The position numbers and the translations under genes were made by a program. From assembly GCA_016185305.1 (NCBI GenBank), contig JACPNV010000079.1, positions 62,001 through 126,000 on the forward strand: DNA of 64,000 bases, written 5' to 3'. Positions 17,600-28,343 of the stretch are shown here, one piece after another (position 1 is the stretch's first letter; every line of letters begins with the position of its first letter). This stretch comes from Actinomycetota bacterium (lineage in GTDB: Bacteria > Actinomycetota > Acidimicrobiia > Acidimicrobiales > Acidimicrobilacustridaceae). The notes beneath the pieces were generated by a model. It was not told the DNA's origin. It made no database searches and worked only from the letters and a program-made list of their open reading frames with translations.

Positions 17600-19099
17600 T
17601 CACGACGGCGCCGGCGTGAACACCTCGTCGTCCTGGGGTGACACACGGGTGCGTCCCGTTCGAGATCGCCGATGGTCGAGCCAGGTCCACAGCGCGTCGA
17701 GGGCAACGCTCGCGAGGATCACGAGGCTCGCGTCGATCCCCGCGCGGTAGCGGGTGAGGGCGCCCGAGACCACGGTCGTGATCGTGTACATGACGAACAG
17801 AACCACGAAAGGAAGGATCGGGACGTGGCGCCGGCGCAGCACGGCGAGCCCAAAGACCGCGGCAGGGAGCGTGCCGTAATAGAAGGCGAGGCCGACCAGC
17901 GACGGCCAGTAGCCCCGCTCCTCGAACCCGGTCGGGAACAAGCTGTTGGGCGGGTCGGTCCCGCCGTCGACCGTGAGCGTTCCTTGTGGACCCCAACCCC
18001 ACGCCCGACCGATGCGCGCGGCCACGACCACGGGCGTCCGTTCGGGATGGGCCTTGATGTACTCGATCGCCTTCTCGCGGAAGCGCTTGTCGAACTCTGA
18101 CTCGTCGGTGTCCGATCCGGGCATGAGCCCTTCGTTGACGAGCATCGCTCTCGCCTCGGGGTCTTCGGTCAGGCAGCGGATGTTCGTGAAGCCGAGGAAG
18201 TCTGGGTCTTCGTAAGCGGCGTCGCAGCTGTTCTGCAACAGGACCGTCCCCGTACCTGACGTGCCGAGCACCGGGTTGCGGAACGAAGTGAGGTTGCGCA
18301 GGCCCCACGGGAGCGTCAGCACCTGCACGGTGAGGAACGCAAGGAGACCGAGCGTGACGCACGACTTCTTCGAGAGCCGCGTTCGCAAGAGGAAGGCGAG
18401 CGGGAAGACGAGGATGAACGCAAGCATCCCGGTCTCGGCACGCGTGAGCTGACCGAACGCGATGGCGGCGCCGAGCCAGACCGCGGTCGCCGGTCGGGGT
18501 CGCCGCCAAAACGAGTAGGACGACATCACGATCAGCGTGACGGCCGGGACGTACATCGTCTCTGACATCAGCTTGCCTTCACTGATCCAGAAGAGCGGGT
18601 TCACCGCGGCGACCGAAGCTGCAACCACGCCGGCTCGCAGGCGACCGGTGATCTGCTTCGCCGCGAGGCCGATGAGGAACACGCTGACCGCTCCGATCAC
18701 GCCGGCCATCAGACGCTGCTGCGTGATCGTCGCCAGTCCGAGCTTGTTGAAGAGCGCGAGCGTGAGCGGCCACGAGGGTGGATGCGCCGCGCTCGGGTGC
18801 CACGCCGAGTCGCCGAGGAGCAGCCACTGCAACGGCTGTCCGAGCCCCCGGCCGGCGGCGATCATCCGGCCCTGGCCGTAGTAGAAGTTGGCGTCGCCAG
18901 CACCGAAGTTGAAGCATTCGACCGGCGCCGGAAGACGAGAGCGTTCGAGGTGCTCGAGCAGCGGCGTGCCGCCAGGCTCCCAGTCGAGCGGGTTGTACTC
19001 ACACGTCGGGCGCCACCAGAGGACGTTGAGAAGGCGAACGGAAAGGCCGACCAGCGCCGGCACCAACAGCAGCGCGTTGCGACGCGTGGCGGCGATCAC
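17600..19099 (-). CDS. Polytopic membrane glycosyltransferase, GT39/ArnT-like
   Basis: RLLNVLWWRPTCEYNPLDWEPGGTP, multiple TMs, GQLTRAETGMLAFILVFPLAFLLR; GTG start just after purM stop. Confidence 0.7.
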   Translation of the reverse strand: MIAATRRNALLLVPALVGLSVRLLNVLWWRPTCEYNPLDWEPGGTPLLEHLERSRLPAPVECFNFGAGDANFYYGQGRMIAAGRGLGQPLQWLLLGDSAWHPSAAHPPSWPLTLALFNKLGLATITQQRLMAGVIGAVSVFLIGLAAKQITGRLRAGVVAASVAAVNPLFWISEGKLMSETMYVPAVTLIVMSSYSFWRRPRPATAVWLGAAIAFGQLTRAETGMLAFILVFPLAFLLRTRLSKKSCVTLGLLAFLTVQVLTLPWGLRNLTSFRNPVLGTSGTGTVLLQNSCDAAYEDPDFLGFTNIRCLTEDPEARAMLVNEGLMPGSDTDESEFDKRFREKAIEYIKAHPERTPVVVAARIGRAWGWGPQGTLTVDGGTDPPNSLFPTGFEERGYWPSLVGLAFYYGTLPAAVFGLAVLRRRHVPILPFVVLFVMYTITTVVSGALTRYRAGIDASLVILASVALDALWTWLDHRRSRTGRTRVSPQDDEVFTPAPS

Positions 19100-19104
19100 G
19101 CGGC

Positions 19105-20136
19105 CTACTGCAACAGCACGTGGCCGTCGCCGGGGACGATCTCGCCGATGTGCGCGGCTCGGTGCCCGTGACCACGTAGGAGGTCGAGCGCTCGGAACGC
19201 ACCTTCGGAAGGAACCACGGCAACCATCCCGATGCCCATGTTGAACACCCTGGCCATCTCGTCGTCGGAGATGTCGCCGAGCTTCTGGATCTCCGAGAAG
19301 ATCCGCGGCGTTTCCCACGACGACGTGCTGACGACCGCGTCCATGCCCTTCGGCAGCATTCGTGCGAGGTTGCCCGGCATCCCGCCTCCCGTGATGTGGG
19401 CAAGAGCCCGGACATCGACCGTGCTCACCAGGTCGAGCACCGCGGGGGCATAGATGACCGATGGTAGGAGAAGCTCTTCGCCCAGGCTGTGGTGGGCGCC
19501 CTCGAACGCGGGCTCATCGAGGTTGCGGCCGGCCTTCTCGAACAGCACCCGGCGCGCCAGCGAGTAGCCGTTCGACCGGAGGTTGGGCGAGGGCAACCCG
19601 ATGAGGATGTCGCCGGCGCGAACGTGGTCGCCGGTGATGAGCCGGTCGCGCTCGACAACACCCACAGAGAAGCCGACGAGATCGAACTCACCGGGCTCCA
19701 TCGCCCCGGGATGCTCAGCCATCTCGCCACCGATGAGCGCGCATCCGGCCTGGCGGCAGCCTTCGGCCACGCCCTCGACCAGGTGCTCGATGTGATCGGG
19801 ATCGAGCTTGCCTACCGCGATGTAGTCAAGGAAGAACAGGGGTTCAGCCCCCTGGCACACGATGTCGTCCACGCACATCGCTACCAGGTCGACGCCGATC
19901 GTCGTGAAGCGGTTGGTGGACTGGGCGATCAGCGCCTTGGTGCCCACGCCGTCGGTGGAGGACACGAGCACGGGGTTCTTGTGGCGCTTGACGTCGAACC
20001 CGAAGAGCCCGCCGAAGCCACCGATGTCGCCGATGACCTCGGGCCGGAACGTGGAGCGGACCTTGCCGGCGATGCGCTCGACCGCTTCTTCCCCAGCGGA
20101 GATGCTCACTCCGGCTTGCTCGTAGGTCTCACCCAT
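19105..20136 (-). CDS. purM: Phosphoribosylformylglycinamidine cyclo-ligase
   Basis: MGETYEQAGVSISAGEEAVERI; FGGLFGFD; VSSTDGVGTKALIAQ. Confidence 0.97.
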   Translation of the reverse strand: MGETYEQAGVSISAGEEAVERIAGKVRSTFRPEVIGDIGGFGGLFGFDVKRHKNPVLVSSTDGVGTKALIAQSTNRFTTIGVDLVAMCVDDIVCQGAEPLFFLDYIAVGKLDPDHIEHLVEGVAEGCRQAGCALIGGEMAEHPGAMEPGEFDLVGFSVGVVERDRLITGDHVRAGDILIGLPSPNLRSNGYSLARRVLFEKAGRNLDEPAFEGAHHSLGEELLLPSVIYAPAVLDLVSTVDVRALAHITGGGMPGNLARMLPKGMDAVVSTSSWETPRIFSEIQKLGDISDDEMARVFNMGIGMVAVVPSEGAFRALDLLRGHGHRAAHIGEIVPGDGHVLLQ

Positions 20137-20288
20137 CAGCGATCGCCTCGACTTGTCGGGGTCAGATGGTCGCTGGCGCCGGGCGCCACGTCAACTCTCT
20201 CCAAAGCGGACACGGCGATGGCGCGTCCCCGTCAGCGGCGAAACGAACCGCGCGCATCGGTAAAGCGGCCCTTGCATCTCACGCGCGC

Positions 20289-21908
20289 TCAATGCCCAGC
20301 CGGGCGAAGCCGGCCTTCAGAACCGAGACCCCGCACCCGCTTCTCGTGCCCGCTCGCGGCGCGCCGGGCGTCGTCGGGGGGGAGCGCTGAGCCGGCGTCG
20401 AAAACGAGCGCGAGCGTGTCGGCGTCGTCGTCGCCGGAACCGGACAGCTCGAGCACACCCTTGGTCAGCGTGATCGGAACCTCGACGGGGTAGTCGCCCG
20501 TGAGACAGGCGTCGCAGAACCCCGCGCCCGGGGCACCGGTTGCCTCGCGAAGGCGGTCGACGGTGAGATACGCGAGCGTGTCGGCACCGATGTAGTCGCA
20601 GATCTCCTCGACATCGAGACTGGCGGCGATCAGCTCGCCCTGCGTGCCGGTGTCCATGCCGTAGAAGCAGGGCCATCTGTAGGGCGGCGACGAGACGCGC
20701 ATGTGCACCGCGGCGGCACCCGCTTCGCGAAGCATGGTGATCATGGCCCGGGTGGTGGTGCCGCGGACGATGGAGTCGTCCACGACCACCAATCGCTTGC
20801 CGGCGATGTTGTCGCGTAGCGGATTGAGCTTCATGCGGACGCCAAGGGCGCGCATCTGCTGGTTGGGCGCGATGAACGTTCGGCCGATGTAGCGGTTCTT
20901 GACGAGACCCTGGCCCTGGGGAATGCCACTGTGCCGGGCGAACCCTTCGGCCGCGGGAATGCCCGACTCGGGAACGCCCATCACCATGTCGGCTTCGACC
21001 GGCGCCTGCTCGGCAAGGCTCTCACCCATGCGCACCCTGGCCTGGTGGATGTTCTGGCCGTAGAGCCTGCTGTCAGGCCGGGAGAAGTAGACGAACTCGA
21101 AGAGGCACAAGCGGGGTTCGATGGCGGAGCCGTCGAACGGCCGGACCGTGCGGTAGCCCGTGGCGTCGATGATGACCATCTCGCCGGGCTCGACCTCACG
21201 GACGAAGTGGGCACCGACGACGTCGAGCGCTGGCGTCTCGGAGGCGAGCACCCAACCGTTCTCGAGCTTGCCGAGGCAGAGCGGCCAGAAGCCGTTGGGG
21301 TCGCGCACGCCGATCACGTGCCCTTCATCCATGAGCACGAACGAGAACGCACCATCGAGGCGGGGCAGGACCTTCAACAACGCTCGCTCGAGCACCCGAC
21401 CGTCAGCCGATGGTTCGGGGTCGAGCGCCAGCTCGCCGCCGATGAGCTCAGCAACCAGATCGCTGTCGCTCGTCACCGCGCCCGGCAACATTCCGACGTC
21501 GGCCGCGAGCTTCTCGGTGTTGACGAGGTTGCCGTTGTGGCCGAGGGCGAAGGAGTGCTCGCCAACGTTGCGGTAGAAGGGCTGGGCGTTGCGCCACGTG
21601 CTCGAGCCGGTCGTGCTGTAGCGGGTGTGGCCGATGGCGAGGTGGCCGGTCAGCGCGGCGAGCGTTCGATCGTCGAACACGTTCGAGACGAGACCCATGT
21701 CTTTGATCACGGTGATGAGGTGACCGTCGCTCACGGCGATGCCGGCGGACTCCTGCCCCCGGTGCTGCAGCGCGTAGAGACCGAGGTAAGTGAGGTGGGC
21801 GACCGGCTGGTTCGGCGCGTACACCCCGAAGACGCCGCATTCGTGCCCGGGGGTTTCGTCGCTGGGGAGAGGCTCGGCATCGGGAACCCGATGCTCGGGG
21901 TCGCTCAC
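20289..21908 (-). CDS. purF: Amidophosphoribosyltransferase
   Basis: ECGVFGVYAPNQPVAHLTYLGLYALQHRGQESAGIAVSDG; PRPP loop VVVDDSIVRGTTT. Confidence 0.97.
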   Translation of the reverse strand: MSDPEHRVPDAEPLPSDETPGHECGVFGVYAPNQPVAHLTYLGLYALQHRGQESAGIAVSDGHLITVIKDMGLVSNVFDDRTLAALTGHLAIGHTRYSTTGSSTWRNAQPFYRNVGEHSFALGHNGNLVNTEKLAADVGMLPGAVTSDSDLVAELIGGELALDPEPSADGRVLERALLKVLPRLDGAFSFVLMDEGHVIGVRDPNGFWPLCLGKLENGWVLASETPALDVVGAHFVREVEPGEMVIIDATGYRTVRPFDGSAIEPRLCLFEFVYFSRPDSRLYGQNIHQARVRMGESLAEQAPVEADMVMGVPESGIPAAEGFARHSGIPQGQGLVKNRYIGRTFIAPNQQMRALGVRMKLNPLRDNIAGKRLVVVDDSIVRGTTTRAMITMLREAGAAAVHMRVSSPPYRWPCFYGMDTGTQGELIAASLDVEEICDYIGADTLAYLTVDRLREATGAPGAGFCDACLTGDYPVEVPITLTKGVLELSGSGDDDADTLALVFDAGSALPPDDARRAASGHEKRVRGLGSEGRLRPAGH

Positions 21909-22014
21909 GGCGTCATCTTAGGGGTGCTACCCACAGGCGCAACACATCGCCACCGAGATGGCCCACCTCGAACTGGGGGACAGAGCGCGCCGCTTCCCGC
22001 GCGCGCGACGGCCC

Positions 22015-22058
22015 GGTTGGGCGGTCGGGCGGTCGGGCGGTTGGGCGGTCGGGCGGTC
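22015..22058. repeat. 8-bp tandem repeat (GGTYGGGC x5 plus partial) just after purL stop
   Basis: ggttgggc ggtcgggc ggtcgggc ggttgggc ggtcgggc ggtca. Confidence 0.9.
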
Positions 22059-24023
22059 AGCTCTGGGTCGTGCCCGCCCCGAGCGCGGCGGGGAGCCGAT
22101 GGCGCCATGCCGAGATGGCCTCGTCCAGCGGGACGTCCATCAGACCCTTGATCGAGAGGCGGTCGCCGGCGGCGACGCCGATGCGGGCGAACGGGACGCC
22201 GGCGTTGTCGAGGACCTTCTCGACGTTGGTCAGCACGGCGGCCGGCACGCACGCGACGGCCCGAGACGGCGACTCGCTGAAAAGCTCGGCGTGATCGGCC
22301 ACGCGGGCCGCGCTGAAACCGATGCCGCTGCGCACCGCCATCTCGGCCAAGGCGAGGCCGAGGCCACCGGTCGAGACGTCGTGCACGCCCGCGAGGAGGC
22401 CGCCGGTGACGAGTTGCCGGACGGCGTTGGCGACGTTCGCGTGGTGCTTCAGGTCGAGTGCGGGCAACCGTCCGGCGCGGTGGGCCTGCCGCCAGACCCA
22501 CAGCGACCGCCGAAGTTGAGGCAGTTCACGACGGCGAGGGGACGGGCCCCGACACAGGCCAGGTTCAACACCGACTCGGCGACAGTCAGCTCGGTGCCGC
22601 CGCGGGGGTCGACGGCGCACCACCGGTGGTTCCCGTCGGTGGTGAGGGCGAGGCCGCGGCCGGTGTCGGCGCCGGTCACAGGGTGTTTCAAGCGCAGCAC
22701 CGCCGCGTCGCCACCCGGGCCCTCGACCGTGTTGAGGAAGAGCTGGTGGTCGTACTGGCTCGACACCCAGCTCGTGTCGGTGAGCATCTCGAGGATCTCG
22801 GCACCCGGATCGGGCGCGGGGCCGTCCGGCAGCGGCGGTCCCGCCCGCGTGCGCAACTTCTCGTCGAACCCTGCCGGTGCTGATCGGGGACGGTCGTACC
22901 GCGGGGCGGCGTCGTGCAGCGACGACGCCGGCACGTCGGCGAGCACGTCGCCGTCCCACCCGTCGAGGATGCGGAGACGGCCGCCCGCCGTGACCTTGCC
23001 GATCACCGACGAGCGCACCTCCCACTTCTCGCAGATGGCCAGCACCTCGCCGAGCGAGTCGGGCTCGACGATCGCCAACATCCGTTCTTGCGACTCGCTC
23101 GTCATGACCTCGAAGGGCACCATGCCCTGTTCGCGGCGAGGCACAGCGGTCACGTCGACGTCCATGCCCATGCCACCGCGAGACGCGGTCTCACTCGTCG
23201 CGCACGACAGCCCGGCGCCGCCGAGATCTTGGATACCCACGACAAGCCCGCAGTCCAGCAACTCGAGGCATGCCTCTATCAACCGCTTCTCTTCGAACGG
23301 GTCGCCGACCTGGACGCTCGGTCGCTTCTGCGCGTCGGCCTCCTGATCGGAAAAGCCTGCCGAGGCGAGGACGCTGACGCCACCGATGCCATCGCGACCA
23401 GTCGTGGACCCAAGCAGAACGGCGACGGTCCCCTCCCCGGTCGCCTGGCCCAGGACGAGGCGCTCCTTCGGGAGGACACCCAAGCAGAGCACATTGACCA
23501 AAGGGTTGCCGGTGTAGGTCTCGTCGAAGACGGTCTCGCCGCCCACCGTCGGTACCCCGACCGCGTTGCCATAGCCGGAGATTCCCGACACGACACCTTC
23601 GGCGATCCAGCGGCTGCGCCCGTCGTCGAGCGGACCGAAGCGAAGGGGATCCATCACCGCGATGGGGCGGGCACCCATCGTGAAGATGTCGCGCAGGATG
23701 CCACCGACGCCGGTTGCGGCCCCTTGGTAGGGCTCTATTGCCGAGGGATGGTTGTGGCTCTCGATCCGGATGGCGGCGGCAATACCGTCACCGACATCCA
23801 CAACGCCGGCGTTCTCGCCCGGGCCGACCAGCACCCATTCCGCGTCGGTTGGCAGCCGCTTCAGGTGGATCCGCGACGACTTGTACGAGCAGTGCTCGGA
23901 CCACATCACCGCATACATCGCCAGCTCGAGCTCGTTCGGTTGCCGGCCGAGGATCTTCTCGATATCCGCCGCCTCTTCGTCGGTCAAACCGAGTGTTCGG
24001 TGCAGCGGTTCGTCGATCGTCAT
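22057..24023 (-). pseudogene. purL: Phosphoribosylformylglycinamidine synthase II, internally deleted and frameshifted as presented
   Basis: N-part (ORF 22449..24023) through [11 protein letters not shown]-part in another frame [45 protein letters not shown]...; intervening segment absent. Confidence 0.85.
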
Positions 24024-24239
24024 GGGTGATCATGCTCGAGTCGGGGCATGCGACGACGCTACCCGAGGGCCAGAGGGGACGACGCAACCGGCCTCGGGCA
24101 GTGCCACGCGAGTTCCACCGGTCGGTGCCAACAATCAGGAGCATCGTCGTTGTCGAATTGTTCACCAATCCGCGCTTGGGAACTTTCGTTGTGTCAGGCG
24201 AGTTGCGAGCATCCTCATTTTGTGTTGTGATGCTCTGCG

Positions 24240-24653
24240 ATGGCACCAGCAAAGAAGTCCAAAGGAATGTCGGCACAGCACAAGGCGGCGCTGGCAGAAG
24301 GCCGTACGCAAGGACGAGCGGTCCGCAACTATCTGAATGCCCTCGAGGCGCACAAGCCCAAGCGCGGCCGGCGCCGCACACCTGAATCGATCGCAGCTCG
24401 GCTCGACAGGATCGAGGGCGAGCTCGAGAGCGCCGACAGCGTCAAGCGTGTCGAGCTCATTCAGGAACGGCTCGATCTCCGAGCCGAGCTCGACACCTAT
24501 GAGAACAAGATCGATTTGGCCGATCTCGAGGCGGAGTTCATCGAGGCCGCTGCCGAATACTCCGAACGCAAAGGCATCAGCTACAAGGCCTGGCGCGAGG
24601 CGGGCGTGCCAGCGGCAACGCTGACCGCCGCCGGCATCACCCGCGGCATGTAG
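24240..24653 (+). CDS. Small basic/charged hypothetical protein
   Basis: MAPAKKSKGMSAQHKAALAEGRTQGRAVRNYLNALEAHKPKRGRRRTPESIAARLDRIEGELE...; helical, coiled-coil-like. Confidence 0.75.
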   Translation: MAPAKKSKGMSAQHKAALAEGRTQGRAVRNYLNALEAHKPKRGRRRTPESIAARLDRIEGELESADSVKRVELIQERLDLRAELDTYENKIDLADLEAEFIEAAAEYSERKGISYKAWREAGVPAATLTAAGITRGM

Positions 24654-24670
24654 CCCGCGCGATTGGGCAC

Positions 24671-25345
24671 TCAGCCGGCAGGTTGTGGCGCCTTCAGCAG
24701 CGACCGCAACAGGGGCACCCCGTCGGTGCTTCCGAGCAAGTCACCCGTCGCACGCTCAGGATGCGGCATGAGACCAACCACGTTGCGACCCGCATTGCAG
24801 ACGCCAGCGATGTCGTCCACCGATCCATTGGGGTTGGCGAGATAGCGAAGGACGACCCGATCGTCGGCACGAAGCTCGGCGAGCGTCTCGGGGCTGCAGG
24901 TGTAGTTACCCTCGAAGTGGTTGATCGGCACTCGTAGCACCTGACCGAGCGACGCTTGTGACGTCAACACCGTATTCGTGCTCTCGACACGCAGTCCGGT
25001 CGTCGTACACAAGAACTTCAAGCCGCGGTTCTTCTGCAATGCCCCCGGGAGAAGACCCGCTTCGGTGAGGACTTGAAATCCGTTGCAGATGCCGACGACA
25101 GCCCCGCCGCTCGCGGCGAACTCGTGGATCGCGTCCATCACCGGGGAGAAGCGGGCGATCGCCCCCGGCCGCAGGTAGTCGCCGTGGGCGAAGCCGCCGG
25201 GCACGACCACGGCATCGACCCCGGCGACGGAGCGGTCGCCGTGCCAGAGCAGCTCGGCATCGCCACCGAGTGACCGCACCGCTTCGAGCACGTCGAGCTC
25301 GCAGTTCGACCCGGGGAAGCGGACGACACCGACCCGCACGCTCAC
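24671..25345 (-). CDS. purQ: Phosphoribosylformylglycinamidine synthase I
   Basis: RVGVVRFPGSNCELDVLEAV, VVPGGFAHGDYLRPGAIA, GICNGFQVL. Confidence 0.96.
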   Translation of the reverse strand: MSVRVGVVRFPGSNCELDVLEAVRSLGGDAELLWHGDRSVAGVDAVVVPGGFAHGDYLRPGAIARFSPVMDAIHEFAASGGAVVGICNGFQVLTEAGLLPGALQKNRGLKFLCTTTGLRVESTNTVLTSQASLGQVLRVPINHFEGNYTCSPETLAELRADDRVVLRYLANPNGSVDDIAGVCNAGRNVVGLMPHPERATGDLLGSTDGVPLLRSLLKAPQPAG

Positions 25346-25608
25346 GCCGGTGCGCCCTCGCATGCGTCGAGATCGATCGTGGCGTCCTCGATCACCGGGT
25401 TGGTCAAGAATCGCCGGCACATGTCGTCGACCTCGCGTCGGGCGCTCTCTTCGTCAACAGCTAGGAGATCGAACCGGATGCTCTTGCCCACCCGGACGCC
25501 ACGAATCCCGTCGAAGCCGAGGGTCGGCAAGGAGCGTTCGATGGTCGAGCCCTGTGGATCGGCGATTCCGGGGCGAAGGCTGACTTCCACGCGCACGGAG
25601 AACAGCAT
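25342..25608 (-). CDS. purS: Phosphoribosylformylglycinamidine synthase subunit PurS
   Basis: VRVEVSLRPGIADPQGSTIERSLPTLGFDGIRGVRVGKSI; stop overlaps purQ GTG. Confidence 0.94.
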   Translation of the reverse strand: MLFSVRVEVSLRPGIADPQGSTIERSLPTLGFDGIRGVRVGKSIRFDLLAVDEESARREVDDMCRRFLTNPVIEDATIDLDACEGAPA

Positions 25609-25703
25609 CTCCCCACTCTGACACACCGCCGCCGCCCACCCTGACCTGGCTGCGTTATCTGGCACGCGCACGAGATCATGCACGCAAGGTCACGCACCCA
25701 AGC

Positions 25704-28301
25704 TCACGCACCCAACGTCTTCAGGATGGGAAGGCGGGCGGCGCGGTGCGCAGGCGGGATGGCGGCCACAACGGCCAGCGCGGTCGCGAGGGCCACCGTG
25801 AGCAACAACCGCATCCACGGGATCTGCACAGCCAGTTCCGTGCCGATAGCACGCGTCAGCACCCACCCGGCGCCGAGGCCGAGACCGAGACCCAACGACG
25901 CACCGGCCAGGCCGAGCTGGAAGCCTTCCCATTCGACCATGCGGCGCACCTGCCGGCGATGCATGCCGACCGCGCGCAGGAGGCCGATCTCGCGGACGCG
26001 TTCGAGCACCGACAGCATCAGGCTGTTGCCCACGCCGATGAACGCGACGAGCAGGGCGATGAAGAGCAGACCGCTCACAACGTTCACGAACGACTCCGCG
26101 GCTGCGAGCCCTGCGCCGGCGTACTGCTCGAGCGTGCGGACCTGCAGGAGTGGACGATCGGCGATCGCCGCCCCGACCTCGGCGCGGGCGGCCTCGCTCG
26201 TGCCGCCCGGACTGGTCTGGACATACAAGACGGAGTCGCCCCGCTGCGCGGGCGGCACACGACGATCGAAGTCGGGCACAGCCTTGAACACGTTCACGCC
26301 GCTGAACGGAAGCTGCCCGTCGACGAGCGCCACGATCTCGAGCGGCTCGTACCCCGCTTGCACGAACTCGCCTGTGACCTTCGAGCCAACCGTCCAGCCC
26401 TTCGCCCGCGCCACCTTGCGCTCGACGGCCACACCCGCGCCCGAGAGGCCGTCGAGCGAGCCCTCAACCACCCGCAGGTCGAACACCTTGTCGAGCATGG
26501 CCGGATCGACGCCGATCGCAAGCCCCGAGTTGTTGTCGACTTCGGTGTAGGTGAAGCGAGCGCCGGCTACCTGCGAGACGCTGGGAAGCGAGCGAACCCG
26601 GTCTTCGACCGCCGGATCGATCGTGCCACCACGGCCGACGTCGGAGTTGATGACGAGGTCGCTCCGCGTCCCCCGGCGAACGATCTCCGCTGATGCGCCC
26701 GCCAACGACGACGTCATCACTGCGAACATCGTGACCAGCCCGACGCCGGATATAAGGGCGGCGCCGACCCGCGCGGTCCGCACCGGGTGCCGGGCCGAGT
26801 TGCGGCCGGCAAGCAGGCCGACGAACCCACCCAGCCGGGCCATGGGGAATGTCGACCACCGCGCCATCCGGGCCCAAAAGAGCGGCGACAGCACCGAGAC
26901 ACCGACGAAGGCGGCAGCGAGCCCACCCCCGGCGACGGCGACGGCGTTGAGCTGTGGTGTGCTCAAACCTCGACGTATCGACCAGACGCCGTAGGCCACC
27001 ATCAGACCGCCGGCGATGACCCGACCCCTCGTAGCCGGGACCTCGACCGTCGACAGCTCGCGGAGCGCCGCGAGCGGGCGAACGCGAGCGGCCCGCCAGG
27101 ATGGGAGGACCGCAGCCGCGAGGGTGCCGGTGAGAGCCAGGCCGATCGCGGCGAGAACCATGCCTGCGCTCACCTGCAACCCGACCGCGGGGAGCACGAC
27201 ACCGAAGCGGACAAGGATCGTGCGGAACAGCGCGGCGCCGCCGACGCCGAGAAGGACACCGCCCGCGCCGGTCAGCAGGCCCACCATCGCGGCTTCGAGC
27301 AGGACGGAACCCAACACCTGTCGCCGGCTGGCGCCGAGCGCGCGCAGGAGGGCGAGCTCGCGCTGCCGTTGCGCGACGAGGATCGAGAAGGTGTTGAAGA
27401 TCGAGAAGGCGCCGACGGCGGCGGCGACGTACGCGAAAGCCAGGAGGAACCGGCTGAGCAGCTCCACATAGCCGCCGAACGTTTGCTGCGCTTGCTTGGT
27501 GAACTGGGCGCCGGTGTAGGTCTTGGTGTCACGGGGGACCGCCGGGCGGACCCGCGCCGCGAGATCGGCTTGCGTGATGCCCGGCTCGCCCGCTGCGCTG
27601 ACCCAGTTGAACGTGCCGGGCTCGAGGAACAGCCGCTGCGCAGCAGCGGTTTCCATCACCACCGCCGACGAACCGGCATAGCTGTCGTCCCCACCGAAGG
27701 TCGCGACCCCCCAGACGCGCAGCGACCGGACGGAGCCGTCTTGGGCGACGACTCGAATCGAGCCGCCCGCGCGCACGCCGAGCGTTCCGGCCAAGCGCCG
27801 GTCGATGACCGCACCGCCTTCCGTCGGTGCGGCACCGTCGACGATGCGCCAGCCGTTCAGCTCCGGCTCTTCGAGCCAGTTCATGCCGAAGGTGGGGGGC
27901 ACTCCGTTCGCGTTGAGCACCCTCCCGTCGGACCCGAGCACCGCGATCGGCTGCTGCACCTGCCCCGCCGCGACCCGCACCCCTTCGACGGAACCGACGC
28001 GACCGACCACCGACTCGTCCACGACGGAATGGGCCCCACCGAACGCGGCGTCGACGGTCCCGTTACCACCGAACCGTCCCTGCACGACGACGTCGATGCG
28101 CCCGTACACGTTGGCGAACATCTCGTCGAAGCTCTGGCCGAGCGTCGAGGTGATGATGTTGGTGCTCAGCACGAAGGCCACGGCTACCGCCGCGCCGACC
28201 ATCGACAGCGAGAGCCGGCCGAGATGGGCTCGAACGCTACGACCGGCGACGCACAACATCGGCACCATTCGTAGCGCGTCGACCGATCGCGCGCTTCGCA
28301 A
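25704..28301 (-). CDS. FtsX-family ABC transporter permease (two FtsX-like units)
   Basis: 865 aa; VLERVREIGLLRAVGMHRRQVRRMV and LVAQRQRELALLRALGASRRQVLGSVL. Confidence 0.88.
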   Translation of the reverse strand: MRSARSVDALRMVPMLCVAGRSVRAHLGRLSLSMVGAAVAVAFVLSTNIITSTLGQSFDEMFANVYGRIDVVVQGRFGGNGTVDAAFGGAHSVVDESVVGRVGSVEGVRVAAGQVQQPIAVLGSDGRVLNANGVPPTFGMNWLEEPELNGWRIVDGAAPTEGGAVIDRRLAGTLGVRAGGSIRVVAQDGSVRSLRVWGVATFGGDDSYAGSSAVVMETAAAQRLFLEPGTFNWVSAAGEPGITQADLAARVRPAVPRDTKTYTGAQFTKQAQQTFGGYVELLSRFLLAFAYVAAAVGAFSIFNTFSILVAQRQRELALLRALGASRRQVLGSVLLEAAMVGLLTGAGGVLLGVGGAALFRTILVRFGVVLPAVGLQVSAGMVLAAIGLALTGTLAAAVLPSWRAARVRPLAALRELSTVEVPATRGRVIAGGLMVAYGVWSIRRGLSTPQLNAVAVAGGGLAAAFVGVSVLSPLFWARMARWSTFPMARLGGFVGLLAGRNSARHPVRTARVGAALISGVGLVTMFAVMTSSLAGASAEIVRRGTRSDLVINSDVGRGGTIDPAVEDRVRSLPSVSQVAGARFTYTEVDNNSGLAIGVDPAMLDKVFDLRVVEGSLDGLSGAGVAVERKVARAKGWTVGSKVTGEFVQAGYEPLEIVALVDGQLPFSGVNVFKAVPDFDRRVPPAQRGDSVLYVQTSPGGTSEAARAEVGAAIADRPLLQVRTLEQYAGAGLAAAESFVNVVSGLLFIALLVAFIGVGNSLMLSVLERVREIGLLRAVGMHRRQVRRMVEWEGFQLGLAGASLGLGLGLGAGWVLTRAIGTELAVQIPWMRLLLTVALATALAVVAAIPPAHRAARLPILKTLGA

Positions 28302-28343
28302 CCGCCGACGTCGCCCGGCAAGGTGGCAAGGCGACGACGAACG

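Noticed and set aside
22015-22058. CRISPR or att-site interpretation of the 8-bp repeat
   Set aside because: Simple tandem GGTYGGGC microsatellite with no spacers or mobile genes.
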